Assembly: GCA_902619855.1 (NCBI GenBank)
Contig: CACNGE010000006.1
Location: 1-63,404 of the forward strand
DNA from: an uncultured Bacteroidota bacterium
Lineage (GTDB): Bacteria > Bacteroidota > Bacteroidia > Flavobacteriales > Flavobacteriaceae
Length of the DNA stretch: 63,404 bases
Direction of reading: 5' to 3'
The translations under genes and the position numbers were made by a program. The notes under the pieces were generated by a model, which was given only the letters and a program-made list of their open reading frames with translations, was not told where the DNA came from and searched no databases. This document shows, piece by piece, positions 42,235 to 50,811 of this stretch. Numbering within the stretch: the first letter of the stretch is position 1; every line of letters starts with the position of its first letter.

Positions 42235-44382
42235 CTAATCATCCACAATCGACAAATCAATTTGTCTTTTTATTAAGTCAGTCGCTAGTATTTTAGCATA
42301 AACCTGATCTCCTAATTGATACTCCTTTTTTGTTTGTTGACCAACCATCTTTAATTGAGCAGGATCGTAATAAAAATAGTCGTCTTGAAGATCTTGTATG
42401 CGAACAAATCCTTCGCATTTACTTTCGCTTAACTCAATAAATATTCCTCTTTCTGTAACCCCTGAAATGCTTGCTTGTTGCGTTGTGCCGATAAACTTTG
42501 AAACATATTTTACCTGCATGAGTTTAATGGAGTCACGTTCTGCTTTGGTTGCGAGTATTTCTTGATCTGTACAGTGCTTTAATTGATGTTCTAACTCATC
42601 TACTTTAGGTATGCTTTTTTCTGTCAGATAGTGTTGCAATAAGCGATGAACGATGATGTCTGGATACCTACGTATGGGTGAAGTGAAATGTGTATAATAG
42701 TCAAAATGGAGACCATAATGACCAATGTTTTGTGTAGTATATATCGCTTTACTCATACTCCTAATCGCTAAAGTATCTAGCAAGTTCTTTTCAGGTTTTT
42801 TATCTATTTGCTTGAGTAATTTGTTAATTGATTTTGCAATTAAATTAGGTGAATTTAAGTTCAATTTATACCCCAATCCAAAAGCAATTCGTGTAAATTG
42901 GGCTAATTTTTCTTCGTCTGGTTCGTCGTGAACACGATACACAAAAGGAAAGGTTTGTTGTTGTTCTCCAATATGCTTTGCAACATATTCGTTTGCTAAA
43001 AGCATAAATTCTTCTATCAAGTAATTGGCTTCTTTACTTTCTTTTATCAACACTGCTGTAGGATTATTTTGACTGTCTAAATCAAATCTAACTTCTTGGT
43101 TATTAAAGTTAATAGCGCCATCAATCAAGCGATTTTTTCTTCGAATCGATGCAATGTTTTGCAAAACTTGAATGGCTTCATAAATACCATCACTCACAGT
43201 GTACTCATCATTTGATAGAGATATCTCTTTAGGTATCGTTTTTGTTTGAGAGGTTATGATGTGTTGTGCTTCTTCATAAGCAAAGCGAGCGTCTGATAAA
43301 ATAACTGTTTTTCCAAACCATTTTGATATCATTTTCCCTGTAGTTGACATTTTAAAAACAACAGAAAAACAAAGTTTTTCTTCCTTTGGACGAAGGGAGC
43401 AAATTTGATTAGAAAGTTTTTCTGGAAGCATCGGAACCACACGATCGACCAAATAAATAGAGGTTGCACGTTTGTATGCTTCCTTGTCGAGCTCACTTCC
43501 TTGCTGTACATAATGTGAAACGTCTGCAATATGAATTCCAATCTCATATTGATCTTCTTTTACTTTTCGAAATGATATTGCGTCATCAAAATCCTTTGCA
43601 TTTTTTGGATCAATTGTGAAGGTTAGTATCTCTCTAAAATCACGACGTGATGATATTTCTTGTGCTGTAATGGAAGCATTTAAAATGAAAGATTGTTCTT
43701 CTATTTCTTTTGGAAATTTCCAGGGCAATCCATGACTTGCCATGATCGTATGAATTTCTGTTTCATGTGTGCCAGGTACTCCTAAAATTTCCGTTACAAC
43801 TGCTTGAGGATAATTTGATTTTCTTTTCCATTCCTGAATTGAAACCAACACACAGTCACCTAGATTTGCTCCACCCAAATTGTCTTTTGATAATAAAAAA
43901 GGAATATTGATTTGTTTGGGTTGAACAGCAAACACATCATTAAAGCTTTCGATTACACCAACATAATGCGTTTGTTTTCTCTTTATAATGTTAACGACTA
44001 CACCTTGCTTTCTTCGTTTTCCTCTAGATGTTGTGATTTTAAAGGACACTGTATCACCATGAAAAGCTTTGTTAAAATGACGTCTATCGATAAATACATC
44101 ATAGTCTAACTCCTCTGAAATAATGTACCCATTCCCTTGACTATTAACATCTAATATTCCTTCGTGAAGATGAGAAGGGGAAGGAATGAAATATTTACCT
44201 CTTTCTTTTTCTTTAATAATTCCTTTTGATGATAATTTTTTTAGTGTTTTTGAGATATGATTTCTACTACTAGGATCATGAACAGACAACCTACTACAGA
44301 TTTGTTTATAATTTAAAGGGCTCCCATTTTGTTGAAGTAAAACATTTAGAATTATATCTTTTGTCGTAGTCTTTTTTTTCAT
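42235..44382 (-). CDS. rnr: Ribonuclease R
   Basis: A 715-residue processive 3'-5' exoribonuclease. It has an N-terminal winged helix (about residues 5-75), two cold-shock domains (about 75-230), and the RNB catalytic domain from about 245, with TIDPKNAKDFDDAISF supplying the metal-binding Asp residues. A C-terminal S1 domain (about 625-710) follows. HYTHFTSPIRRYPDIIVHR is the late RNB signature. All catalytic acids are present. It reads away from the AT-rich gap at 44383-44706; no good TAnnTTTG element is seen upstream of it. Confidence 0.96.
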   Translation of the reverse strand: MKKKTTTKDIILNVLLQQNGSPLNYKQICSRLSVHDPSSRNHISKTLKKLSSKGIIKEKERGKYFIPSPSHLHEGILDVNSQGNGYIISEELDYDVFIDRRHFNKAFHGDTVSFKITTSRGKRRKQGVVVNIIKRKQTHYVGVIESFNDVFAVQPKQINIPFLLSKDNLGGANLGDCVLVSIQEWKRKSNYPQAVVTEILGVPGTHETEIHTIMASHGLPWKFPKEIEEQSFILNASITAQEISSRRDFREILTFTIDPKNAKDFDDAISFRKVKEDQYEIGIHIADVSHYVQQGSELDKEAYKRATSIYLVDRVVPMLPEKLSNQICSLRPKEEKLCFSVVFKMSTTGKMISKWFGKTVILSDARFAYEEAQHIITSQTKTIPKEISLSNDEYTVSDGIYEAIQVLQNIASIRRKNRLIDGAINFNNQEVRFDLDSQNNPTAVLIKESKEANYLIEEFMLLANEYVAKHIGEQQQTFPFVYRVHDEPDEEKLAQFTRIAFGLGYKLNLNSPNLIAKSINKLLKQIDKKPEKNLLDTLAIRSMSKAIYTTQNIGHYGLHFDYYTHFTSPIRRYPDIIVHRLLQHYLTEKSIPKVDELEHQLKHCTDQEILATKAERDSIKLMQVKYVSKFIGTTQQASISGVTERGIFIELSESKCEGFVRIQDLQDDYFYYDPAQLKMVGQQTKKEYQLGDQVYAKILATDLIKRQIDLSIVDD

Positions 44383-44706
44383 GATTTAGATTATGCAATT
44401 TAGAATAATAACCTATACGATTTGATACACAAAAAATGACTTATCAACTGTATTTATATTATCATTATAAAACATTTTAAAATTAAATTATTTTATTGAT
44501 TATAATAGCTTGTTAATTTGTATGATAACGTCTATTCTACTTCTTAAATTGGCTGTTAATAAGCCGATTTTTACTGTTTACAAAATGTATATTAAAAAGA
44601 ATAAATACAAGCAATTAGTAGTTTGTTTTTTACATTGTTAACAACAGTTGTTTTATCAACATACCTATCAACAGAAAGTTAGTTAATTTTATACCAAACC
44701 ACAGTC
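44383..44706. other. AT-rich intergenic region with DnaA-box-like repeats: candidate replication origin
   Basis: At 324 bases this is the longest gene-free stretch in the window and far more AT-rich than its surroundings, with a near-pure A/T tract at about 44450-44510. It holds TTATCAACT (44441-44449), TTATCAACA (44653-44661) and CTATCAACA (44665-44673). These are one or two mismatches from the DnaA box TTATCCACA, the last two 12 bases apart on the same strand. TTGTTAACAA (44635-44644) and AACAACAGTTGTT (44640-44652) are overlapping palindromes. An AT-rich tract plus clustered boxes, near rnpA and 9-11 kb from two parS sites, fits an oriC. It also serves as the leader region of the divergent rnr and rpiB genes. 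Confidence 0.45.
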
Positions 44707-45135
44707 ATGAAAATATCTATTGGAAACGATCACGCAGGGACAGTCTACAAACGAGAGCTTTTGAGCTATCTCACCAATAAAGGTCATACTGTTATTAATC
44801 ATGGAACCAATGATGATAATAGTATGGATTACCCAGACACCATTCATCCTGTTGCAGAAGACGTTGCCAATCATAAATCAGACATAGGCATCATTATATG
44901 CGGTAGTGGAAATGGTGCAAACATGACAGCAAACAAACATGAAAATATTCGTTCTGCCTTGTGCTGGAATAAAGAGATCTGCTTATTGTCACGCCAACAT
45001 AATGATGCAAATATCCTGAGTTTACCAGCACGATTTATTTCACTAGAGGAAGCAAAAGAAATGGTTGACCTTTTTCTATCTACCCCTTTTGAAGGTGGTC
45101 GTCATCAACAAAGAATAGATAAAATAAATAAATGA
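44707..45135 (+). CDS. rpiB: Ribose 5-phosphate isomerase B (RpiB/LacAB family)
   Basis: A 142-residue sugar-phosphate isomerase of the pentose phosphate pathway. ISIGNDHAG at the N-terminus binds phosphate, IIICGSGNG holds the catalytic Cys, and SRQHNDANI holds the His and Asn typical of RpiB. Length matches the family. The ATG follows directly on the candidate origin region. The stop overlaps the acetyltransferase start as ATGA, so the two are translationally coupled. Confidence 0.92.
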   Translation: MKISIGNDHAGTVYKRELLSYLTNKGHTVINHGTNDDNSMDYPDTIHPVAEDVANHKSDIGIIICGSGNGANMTANKHENIRSALCWNKEICLLSRQHNDANILSLPARFISLEEAKEMVDLFLSTPFEGGRHQQRIDKINK

Positions 45136-45581
45136 GACTCGATTGGAAACTGTATGATTGGAATCAAATCGATTTAGCGGTTTTATATGCCATACTGGCG
45201 TTGCGATCTGAGGTCTTTGTTGTTGAGCAAGACTGTGTTTATCAAGACATCGATGGTAAAGACGCTAAAGCAAATCATTTGTTAGGGTATGAAAACGATC
45301 AACTTATCGCTTATAGTAGACTTTTTAAACCAGGAGATTATTTTGAAGAATATTCATTTGGTCGAGCTGTGATCAAACAAACATATCGCGGGTTAGGTTT
45401 AGGTGATGAACTTGTACAGCAATCAATTCAAGCGATAGGTATAGATAAAGAAATTAAAATTTCTGCTCAATACCACCTTGAAAAACTTTATCAAAAGCAT
45501 GGTTTTGTGTCACACGGTGACACATATTTAGAAGATGGAATTCCTCATATTGCTATGTATCGGAATTTTTCCAATTTATAA
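45132..45581 (+). CDS. GNAT N-acetyltransferase, ElaA-like
   Basis: The 149-residue protein resembles ElaA. LRSEVFVVEQDCVYQDIDGKD is the family's N-terminal region (shown here in part: VFVVEQ, YQDIDGKD). FGRAVIKQTYRGLGLGDELV carries the acetyl-CoA loop R/Q-x-x-G-x-G/A. A C-terminal YQKHGFVSHGDTYLEDGIPH follows. It transfers an acetyl group to an unknown amine in the cytoplasm. It overlaps rpiB by 4 bases and its 3' end runs 29 bases into the 3' end of the convergent rnpA. Confidence 0.85.
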   Translation: MRLDWKLYDWNQIDLAVLYAILALRSEVFVVEQDCVYQDIDGKDAKANHLLGYENDQLIAYSRLFKPGDYFEEYSFGRAVIKQTYRGLGLGDELVQQSIQAIGIDKEIKISAQYHLEKLYQKHGFVSHGDTYLEDGIPHIAMYRNFSNL

Positions 45582-45903
45582 GTAAATGGGTTAAAGCAGC
45601 ATAAATTTCTTGACTGCTTTTAATTTTTTCATCATTGTAAATAAAATATCCGATGCCATTAAAGGAAGGTCCCAGTAATTGTTGTTGCAATCGAAACGAT
45701 TCACGCATTCTGCGTTTGATCAAGTTTCTGGTAACAGCAGAATGATGCAGTCGTTTGGGAGCTGAAAAACCTATCTTAAACTCCTTTTTTTTATTGATAT
45801 ATTTTAAGGTTATCCCCCCAAAAGACAAGGATTTTCCTGATGCAAACAACTCTTGAAGTTGCGTGTCATTTGTGATACGAAGTTTTTTTGGAAAAGAGTA
45901 CAT
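45553..45903 (-). CDS. rnpA: Ribonuclease P protein component
   Basis: A 116-residue basic protein that assists RNase P RNA in maturing tRNA 5' ends. The N-terminal LRITNDTQLQELF matches the family start, KIGFSAPKRL the central strand, and HHSAVTRNLIKRRMRESFR the conserved RNR motif (R-N-x2-K-R-x2-R-E). Its start codon shares one base with the M1 peptidase stop. rpmH, its common neighbour in other phyla, is not adjacent, as is usual in this phylum. The last 29 bases overlap the convergent acetyltransferase gene. Confidence 0.92.
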   Translation of the reverse strand: MYSFPKKLRITNDTQLQELFASGKSLSFGGITLKYINKKKEFKIGFSAPKRLHHSAVTRNLIKRRMRESFRLQQQLLGPSFNGIGYFIYNDEKIKSSQEIYAALTHLLINWKNSDT

Positions 45904-47711
45904 TACTCAACTTTATAATAAACATCATTCTTAGGATTCACGTCAGCTACGAGGCCATCTGGATTGATAAGAATATATTTTATATCATCCAAATCATTGT
46001 CTATTTCAAAGGTATATGTTGGTATCGCCCACGCCCAGTCATCTATCGTTGTGACTGTTTGGTTTACAAACTCTTTCTCCCCTCGTAGCATACGCAATGG
46101 AATATAGTAATAATCAAAAGAGCCATCATTCATTTCAATATACACTTCAACAGGCATCGGCATATTACCAATACGCTCTAAGACAACAGTTGTTTTCCCC
46201 CCTTTTTCTTCTACCTTTTGCACACTATAATCAATCGTATTGGTCGTGCGAACCCAATCGTTGAGATACCACTCAAGCTGCATACCCGAAACTTTTTCAG
46301 CGATTCGTTTAAAATCATTCGGTGTTGGGTGGCTGAACTTAAATTCATCATAATATCTTTTTATCGTTTTCATAAGTTTGTCAGCACCCATAATGTACTC
46401 GAGTTGAGCGAGGAATAGAGCCCCCTTAGAATAACTCCCAACACCATATGCAAAGTTATATTGAAACCTGTCGGCATGTGTTGTTAGTGGTTCTTCTAAT
46501 CCTGATTGGACAAGCTTAAAGTAACGATCATAGAAACTTGAATATGGATTTTCTGTTCCCAAAACAGCTGCTTCACAAAGCATATCATAAAAAGAAGTAA
46601 ACCCTTCATCCATCCAAGCATATTTCGCTTCATTTGTTCCCAACAAATGATGAAACCAACTGTGAGCCAACTCGTGAGCTGTTACCCCAAACAAACTGCT
46701 ATATTCTCGTTCACCTGTTATGAGGGTGCACATCGGATATTCCATACCACCATCACCACCTTGGATGACAGAATATTGTTTGTAAGGATATTCACCTATA
46801 TTTTCATTAAAAAATGACAACATCCTAGCAGTATCTGCCTGTAGTTGTTTCCAATTGTCTTGAATATCAGGGTTGTTGAGATAGAAAAAGTGAAGCTCAA
46901 TATCATTTGGCCCCAATATCATATCATGTATATAATCGGGATCAGCAGCCCAAGCAAAATCATGCACCATAGGCGCAATAAAATGCCAAGTAAGTGTTTT
47001 TGCTTTTGTTTTCTTATTTTTTTTTGCATACCCATGTCCAATTTCTTCAGGGTTTTGAAGATATCCTGTACCACCGATCACATAGTCGCGATCAATAGTG
47101 ATGGAAACATCAAAATCACCCCACACCCCATGAAACTCTCTTCCGATATAAGGGTTGGGATGCCAACCGTCTTTATCATATTCAACCATTTTAGGATACC
47201 ACTGCGTCATCGACAGATCAACCCCTTCTTTATTGTTCCTTCCACTTCGACGAATTTGTACAGGTACTTGACCCTCAAACACCATATCAAACACAGTTGA
47301 TTCACCTGGCAAAAGAGGCGTGGCAAGCTCAACAACCAAAACGGTTTCTTCTTCAGCATAAGCCACAGCTTTTCCATCTTGTACAAGATCATTGACATGC
47401 AAAAAACCAACTTCATCAGCCGACAGTTTCGAAATTCGATCCCCTACACGACTGTCAGGATCTTTGATTGTTCTTGAACGAACATCCATTTCGCTACCAG
47501 GTTGAAAAGCATTGAAATACAGATGATAAAATACTTTTGAAAGTGTATCAGATGAGTGATTTGTATAGCGCAGTTGTTGTGTGCCATCATATCGATATGT
47601 TTCCACATCCATACGAATGTCCATGACATAGTCAACCTCTTGTTGCCAATAGCCTCTATAGGGGTTTTGGGCGACAGAAAACACACAAAAAAGAAAGATG
47701 AGATATTTCAT
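45903..47711 (-). CDS. M1-family metallopeptidase
   Basis: The 602-residue protein has a signal peptide (MKYLIFLFCVFSVAQ), so it acts outside the cytoplasm. GGDGGMEYP is the exopeptidase GxMEN-type motif, with Tyr-Pro in place of Asn. HELAHSWFHH at about residues 342-351 holds the HExxH zinc ligands and catalytic Glu, and the third ligand Glu is in KYAWMDEGF. A Tyr needed for catalysis probably lies in VGSYSKGALFL. It is likely an aminopeptidase-type enzyme processing peptides in the periplasm. It shares one base with rnpA. The MBL hydrolase gene lies 14 bases upstream. Confidence 0.9.
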   Translation of the reverse strand: MKYLIFLFCVFSVAQNPYRGYWQQEVDYVMDIRMDVETYRYDGTQQLRYTNHSSDTLSKVFYHLYFNAFQPGSEMDVRSRTIKDPDSRVGDRISKLSADEVGFLHVNDLVQDGKAVAYAEEETVLVVELATPLLPGESTVFDMVFEGQVPVQIRRSGRNNKEGVDLSMTQWYPKMVEYDKDGWHPNPYIGREFHGVWGDFDVSITIDRDYVIGGTGYLQNPEEIGHGYAKKNKKTKAKTLTWHFIAPMVHDFAWAADPDYIHDMILGPNDIELHFFYLNNPDIQDNWKQLQADTARMLSFFNENIGEYPYKQYSVIQGGDGGMEYPMCTLITGEREYSSLFGVTAHELAHSWFHHLLGTNEAKYAWMDEGFTSFYDMLCEAAVLGTENPYSSFYDRYFKLVQSGLEEPLTTHADRFQYNFAYGVGSYSKGALFLAQLEYIMGADKLMKTIKRYYDEFKFSHPTPNDFKRIAEKVSGMQLEWYLNDWVRTTNTIDYSVQKVEEKGGKTTVVLERIGNMPMPVEVYIEMNDGSFDYYYIPLRMLRGEKEFVNQTVTTIDDWAWAIPTYTFEIDNDLDDIKYILINPDGLVADVNPKNDVYYKVE

Positions 47712-47725
47712 AAATAAGATTTAAG

Positions 47726-48568
47726 TTAAAAAAATTCGTTCCATTGATGACTTGACTGCAAACGAACACCCTTTTCTGTTTGGTGTACTTTAATTAAAGG
47801 GGTGTTGGGGTCATGCTCCATAAAAAGAAAATAATCTTTTTCAGCAGCAAGATCCAAAAAAGCGGCCTTTTCTACAAGTGTTTGTAAGGGCCTTACATCA
47901 TACCCCATTACATAGGGTACAGGAATATGCCCAATGGTGGGGATGAGATCACCCATAAAAACGATTTTTTCGCCTTTCCAATCAAGTACAGGTAGCATTT
48001 GTTTTTCTGTATGACCATCGACAAAAAGGAGCTCCAAACCTAAGGGGTTTTCTTTACTTTTTTCGATAAATCGCAAGCGACCAGATTCCTCAATCGGGCG
48101 AAGGTTATCATCTAAAAAAGAAGCCTTTTCACGAGAGTTTGGGTTGGTTGCCCACTGCCAATGGGATTCGTTGGACCAATAGTCTGCGTTTGGAAACACA
48201 GGCACAAAAGAGGTGTGATCTTTGTTCCAAGTAAAACAACCACCACAGTGATCAAAATGCAAATGTGTTAACAGCACATCTGTAATATCGTTGGGGTGAA
48301 AGTCAGCATTGGTGATGGAATCAAGGAGGTTATCTTCACCCCAGGGTTTGTAGTAGCTAAAGAATTTATCACTTTGTTTATTGCCCATTCCTGTATCAAC
48401 CAAAATTAAACGATCACCAGTTTCAATCAAAAGGCATCTGGCACAAACATCAATTAAGTTGTCTTTGTCTGCAGGGTTGGTGCGTTGCCATAAGGACTTG
48501 GGAACCACCCCAAACATAGCACCCCCGTCAAGTTTAAAATGACCTGCATTGATAGGAAAAAGGTTCAT
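47726..48568 (-). CDS. MBL-fold metallo-hydrolase
   Basis: The 280-residue protein has LLTHLHFDHCGG, the metallo-beta-lactamase HxHxDH zinc motif, followed later by VDGHTEKQ with another His and VFMGDLIP with the bridging Asp. There is no signal peptide. It resembles the AHL lactonase/metal-dependent hydrolase group (MLGHTPGH-like segment), but the substrate is not readable. It sits 2 bases after the permease gene and 14 bases before the M1 peptidase, in one minus-strand run. Confidence 0.88.
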   Translation of the reverse strand: MNLFPINAGHFKLDGGAMFGVVPKSLWQRTNPADKDNLIDVCARCLLIETGDRLILVDTGMGNKQSDKFFSYYKPWGEDNLLDSITNADFHPNDITDVLLTHLHFDHCGGCFTWNKDHTSFVPVFPNADYWSNESHWQWATNPNSREKASFLDDNLRPIEESGRLRFIEKSKENPLGLELLFVDGHTEKQMLPVLDWKGEKIVFMGDLIPTIGHIPVPYVMGYDVRPLQTLVEKAAFLDLAAEKDYFLFMEHDPNTPLIKVHQTEKGVRLQSSHQWNEFF

Positions 48569-48570
48569 GC

Positions 48571-50760
48571 CTATTCATTTATGGTTAAACGCAATACAGA
48601 ACAAACCGAGTTTTTGACAAATCGGTCAGACTTTAAACCAAGCAATACATTATACCAAGCACTTTTTTCCTGAGAACCAATAATGAGCAAGTCATAACTG
48701 GCAGAGACCTCAGATATAACCCCAACCACATCGTTGCTTCGAATAACCAAACTATCTTCTTCACGAGAAAAACTCCTCAACAATTCTTTGTTACTGTCGT
48801 GAAGTTTTGTCTCTTGACTCTTCGACGCATCTTTACTAATGACATTCAACAACGTTAAGCTAGCGCCGTAGTATTTACAAATATTATCTGCCACGCGAAT
48901 AAATTTATTCCCTTGGCGACCCGGCCTAACAGCTAGAACAATTTTTGAGATGTTCCGAACACCATTATCCTTAAATAAACCAAGATTAGCATTGATATTT
49001 TTGATGACCCATCCCACAGGATTTCGAACCAAAATACCTGCGTTTTCTCGACCACCCCAACCCATCACCAACCACTCACACTTTTGAACAGAAGTAATGT
49101 TTTTGATGGTGTTTACAACATCGTGAGTTGGCAAGCTCTCAAAAGTAACATTGGTATTTTTCGTTTGTTTGAGGGATAAGATTCGGCGTTTGACAGACTC
49201 GTCTTTGGGTGTCACCAAATCCACACCTTCCAAAAACGTTTGGTCAGGTGCTTCTATGATGTTGATGGCATTAATACTGTTTGTTGGATTGATAGAAGAG
49301 GCAACCTCGACAATCATTTCAGGTGAGGTTTCGTCACCCAGCAGAGGCACAACGATTTGAGAATCAGAACTATAAACCCCTTCAATTACTTCTTCCTGTT
49401 CGAGACTGATATCAGACGATCCACTTCGCTTTCCACGAAACAGAAAAGAGAAGATCCCATAGTTGGACAACAACCCACTGCGATTTGTTTTTCGCCCATA
49501 GGCAAGGAATACTAAAAAACCAATGACAAAGACAGCCAACACTGACAACAACGCTTGAAGCCCTAAAAAAGCCAGAAGAAACAAACCACTAAGAATACCG
49601 AAAACCTGCACAAAAGGGTAGAGCGGAGATTTGTATTTGGGACGATACCACTGGGCGTTGGTTTCTCTAAAAACAATCACAGCTAGGTTGACAGAAACAA
49701 ACATCAAGACCTTGAAGGCACTGGCGAGCTTTGCGATTTTAACCACATCTAAAAAGATAATCGCCAACCCAATCGCAACAGCAGTGACAACAATCGAAAA
49801 AACAGGAGTCATATATTGCTTACTGATCGAGGTAAAGATCGAAGGTAAAGCGGCATCACGTGCCATTGCAAACGGAAATCGTGAAGAGGCAAGCAATCCA
49901 GAATTTGCCATAGAGAGCAGTGTCATCACTCCAACAACCCCTGCAATGTATCCAGCAATTGGCCCACCGATTTCGGCAGCAGCAGTATAAATTGGTCGGA
50001 TGTCAGTGGCGAGTGTATCACCATCAATAAAATTGACAAGTACCATCGATACACAAACATAAACAGCCATGATAAGCAGTAGTGAAATAATCATGGTTAG
50101 GGGTAGATTTTTTTCTGGTTTTGAGATTTCACCAGCAATGGCAGCGATCTTGGTTACACCTGCGTAAGAGATGTATAAAAAAGCAACACCACTAAAAAAA
50201 CCGAGTGTTCCGTCGGACAAAAAATCGGTGGGCGGAACAACACTAACGCTGTTGAACCCAAGGGCAATCAGCACAACCAATGAGGTGACGCTTACACCAA
50301 CAATAGCCAGTTGGGCATTACCTACTTTTTTTACACCAAATATGTTTAACACCAACACAAGAAGTAGGGAGACAATTGCCACGACAGTGGTGTAGAGTGA
50401 ATCCAGTTCGACCAACACATATAAATAGGCACTCAGCCCTACGAGGGAGAATGCGCTTTTTAGTAGTAATGACAACCAAAGGCCTATACCTGAGACAACC
50501 CCAAAAAGGGGACCAAAGGCACGATCGATATAGACATAAGTACCTCCTGATTTGGGCATAGCAGTAGCCAGCTCGGCTTTTGATAAAACAGCAGGTATGA
50601 TGCATATTCCTGCCACCAAAAAAGCCAATGAAACAGATGGCCCTGTGATGCCAAAAGCAACACCAGGCAAAACAAAAATACCACTGAGCATCCCACCAAT
50701 ACTGATGGCAATGGCAGAAGGCAAACTCAATGTGCGTATAAGTGTTGTCTTACTTTTCAT
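48571..50760 (-). CDS. APC-superfamily amino-acid permease fused to a C-terminal UspA-like region
   Basis: A 729-residue protein. Residues about 10-425 form twelve membrane helices. The N-terminal segment SIGGMLSGIFVLPGVAFGITGPS is the APC substrate-binding helix (Gly-rich unwound part). Residues about 460-729 are soluble and contain two USP-like parts, with VMGWGGRENAG, VLAVRPGRQGNKFIRVAD and LLIIGSQEKSAW as nucleotide-loop-type segments. Permeases with cytoplasmic Usp tails are known in bacteria and may be gated by nucleotide or energy state. The transported amino acid is unknown. lepA follows 51 bases upstream on the same strand. Confidence 0.87.
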   Translation of the reverse strand: MKSKTTLIRTLSLPSAIAISIGGMLSGIFVLPGVAFGITGPSVSLAFLVAGICIIPAVLSKAELATAMPKSGGTYVYIDRAFGPLFGVVSGIGLWLSLLLKSAFSLVGLSAYLYVLVELDSLYTTVVAIVSLLLVLVLNIFGVKKVGNAQLAIVGVSVTSLVVLIALGFNSVSVVPPTDFLSDGTLGFFSGVAFLYISYAGVTKIAAIAGEISKPEKNLPLTMIISLLLIMAVYVCVSMVLVNFIDGDTLATDIRPIYTAAAEIGGPIAGYIAGVVGVMTLLSMANSGLLASSRFPFAMARDAALPSIFTSISKQYMTPVFSIVVTAVAIGLAIIFLDVVKIAKLASAFKVLMFVSVNLAVIVFRETNAQWYRPKYKSPLYPFVQVFGILSGLFLLAFLGLQALLSVLAVFVIGFLVFLAYGRKTNRSGLLSNYGIFSFLFRGKRSGSSDISLEQEEVIEGVYSSDSQIVVPLLGDETSPEMIVEVASSINPTNSINAINIIEAPDQTFLEGVDLVTPKDESVKRRILSLKQTKNTNVTFESLPTHDVVNTIKNITSVQKCEWLVMGWGGRENAGILVRNPVGWVIKNINANLGLFKDNGVRNISKIVLAVRPGRQGNKFIRVADNICKYYGASLTLLNVISKDASKSQETKLHDSNKELLRSFSREEDSLVIRSNDVVGVISEVSASYDLLIIGSQEKSAWYNVLLGLKSDRFVKNSVCSVLRLTINE

Positions 50761-50811
50761 TTCACTTGAAAAGTACTAAATAAATTTTGATTGTAAAGGG
50801 TGATTATAAAC

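Noticed and set aside
44552-44566. GGCT...AGCC mini-hairpin within the AT-rich gap
   Set aside because: Four base pairs only, too weak to call as a terminator or riboswitch.
46845-47300. Open frame antisense to the M1 peptidase gene (151 codons)
   Set aside because: Amino-acid composition is odd and the opposite strand encodes a well-supported peptidase; judged a chance frame.
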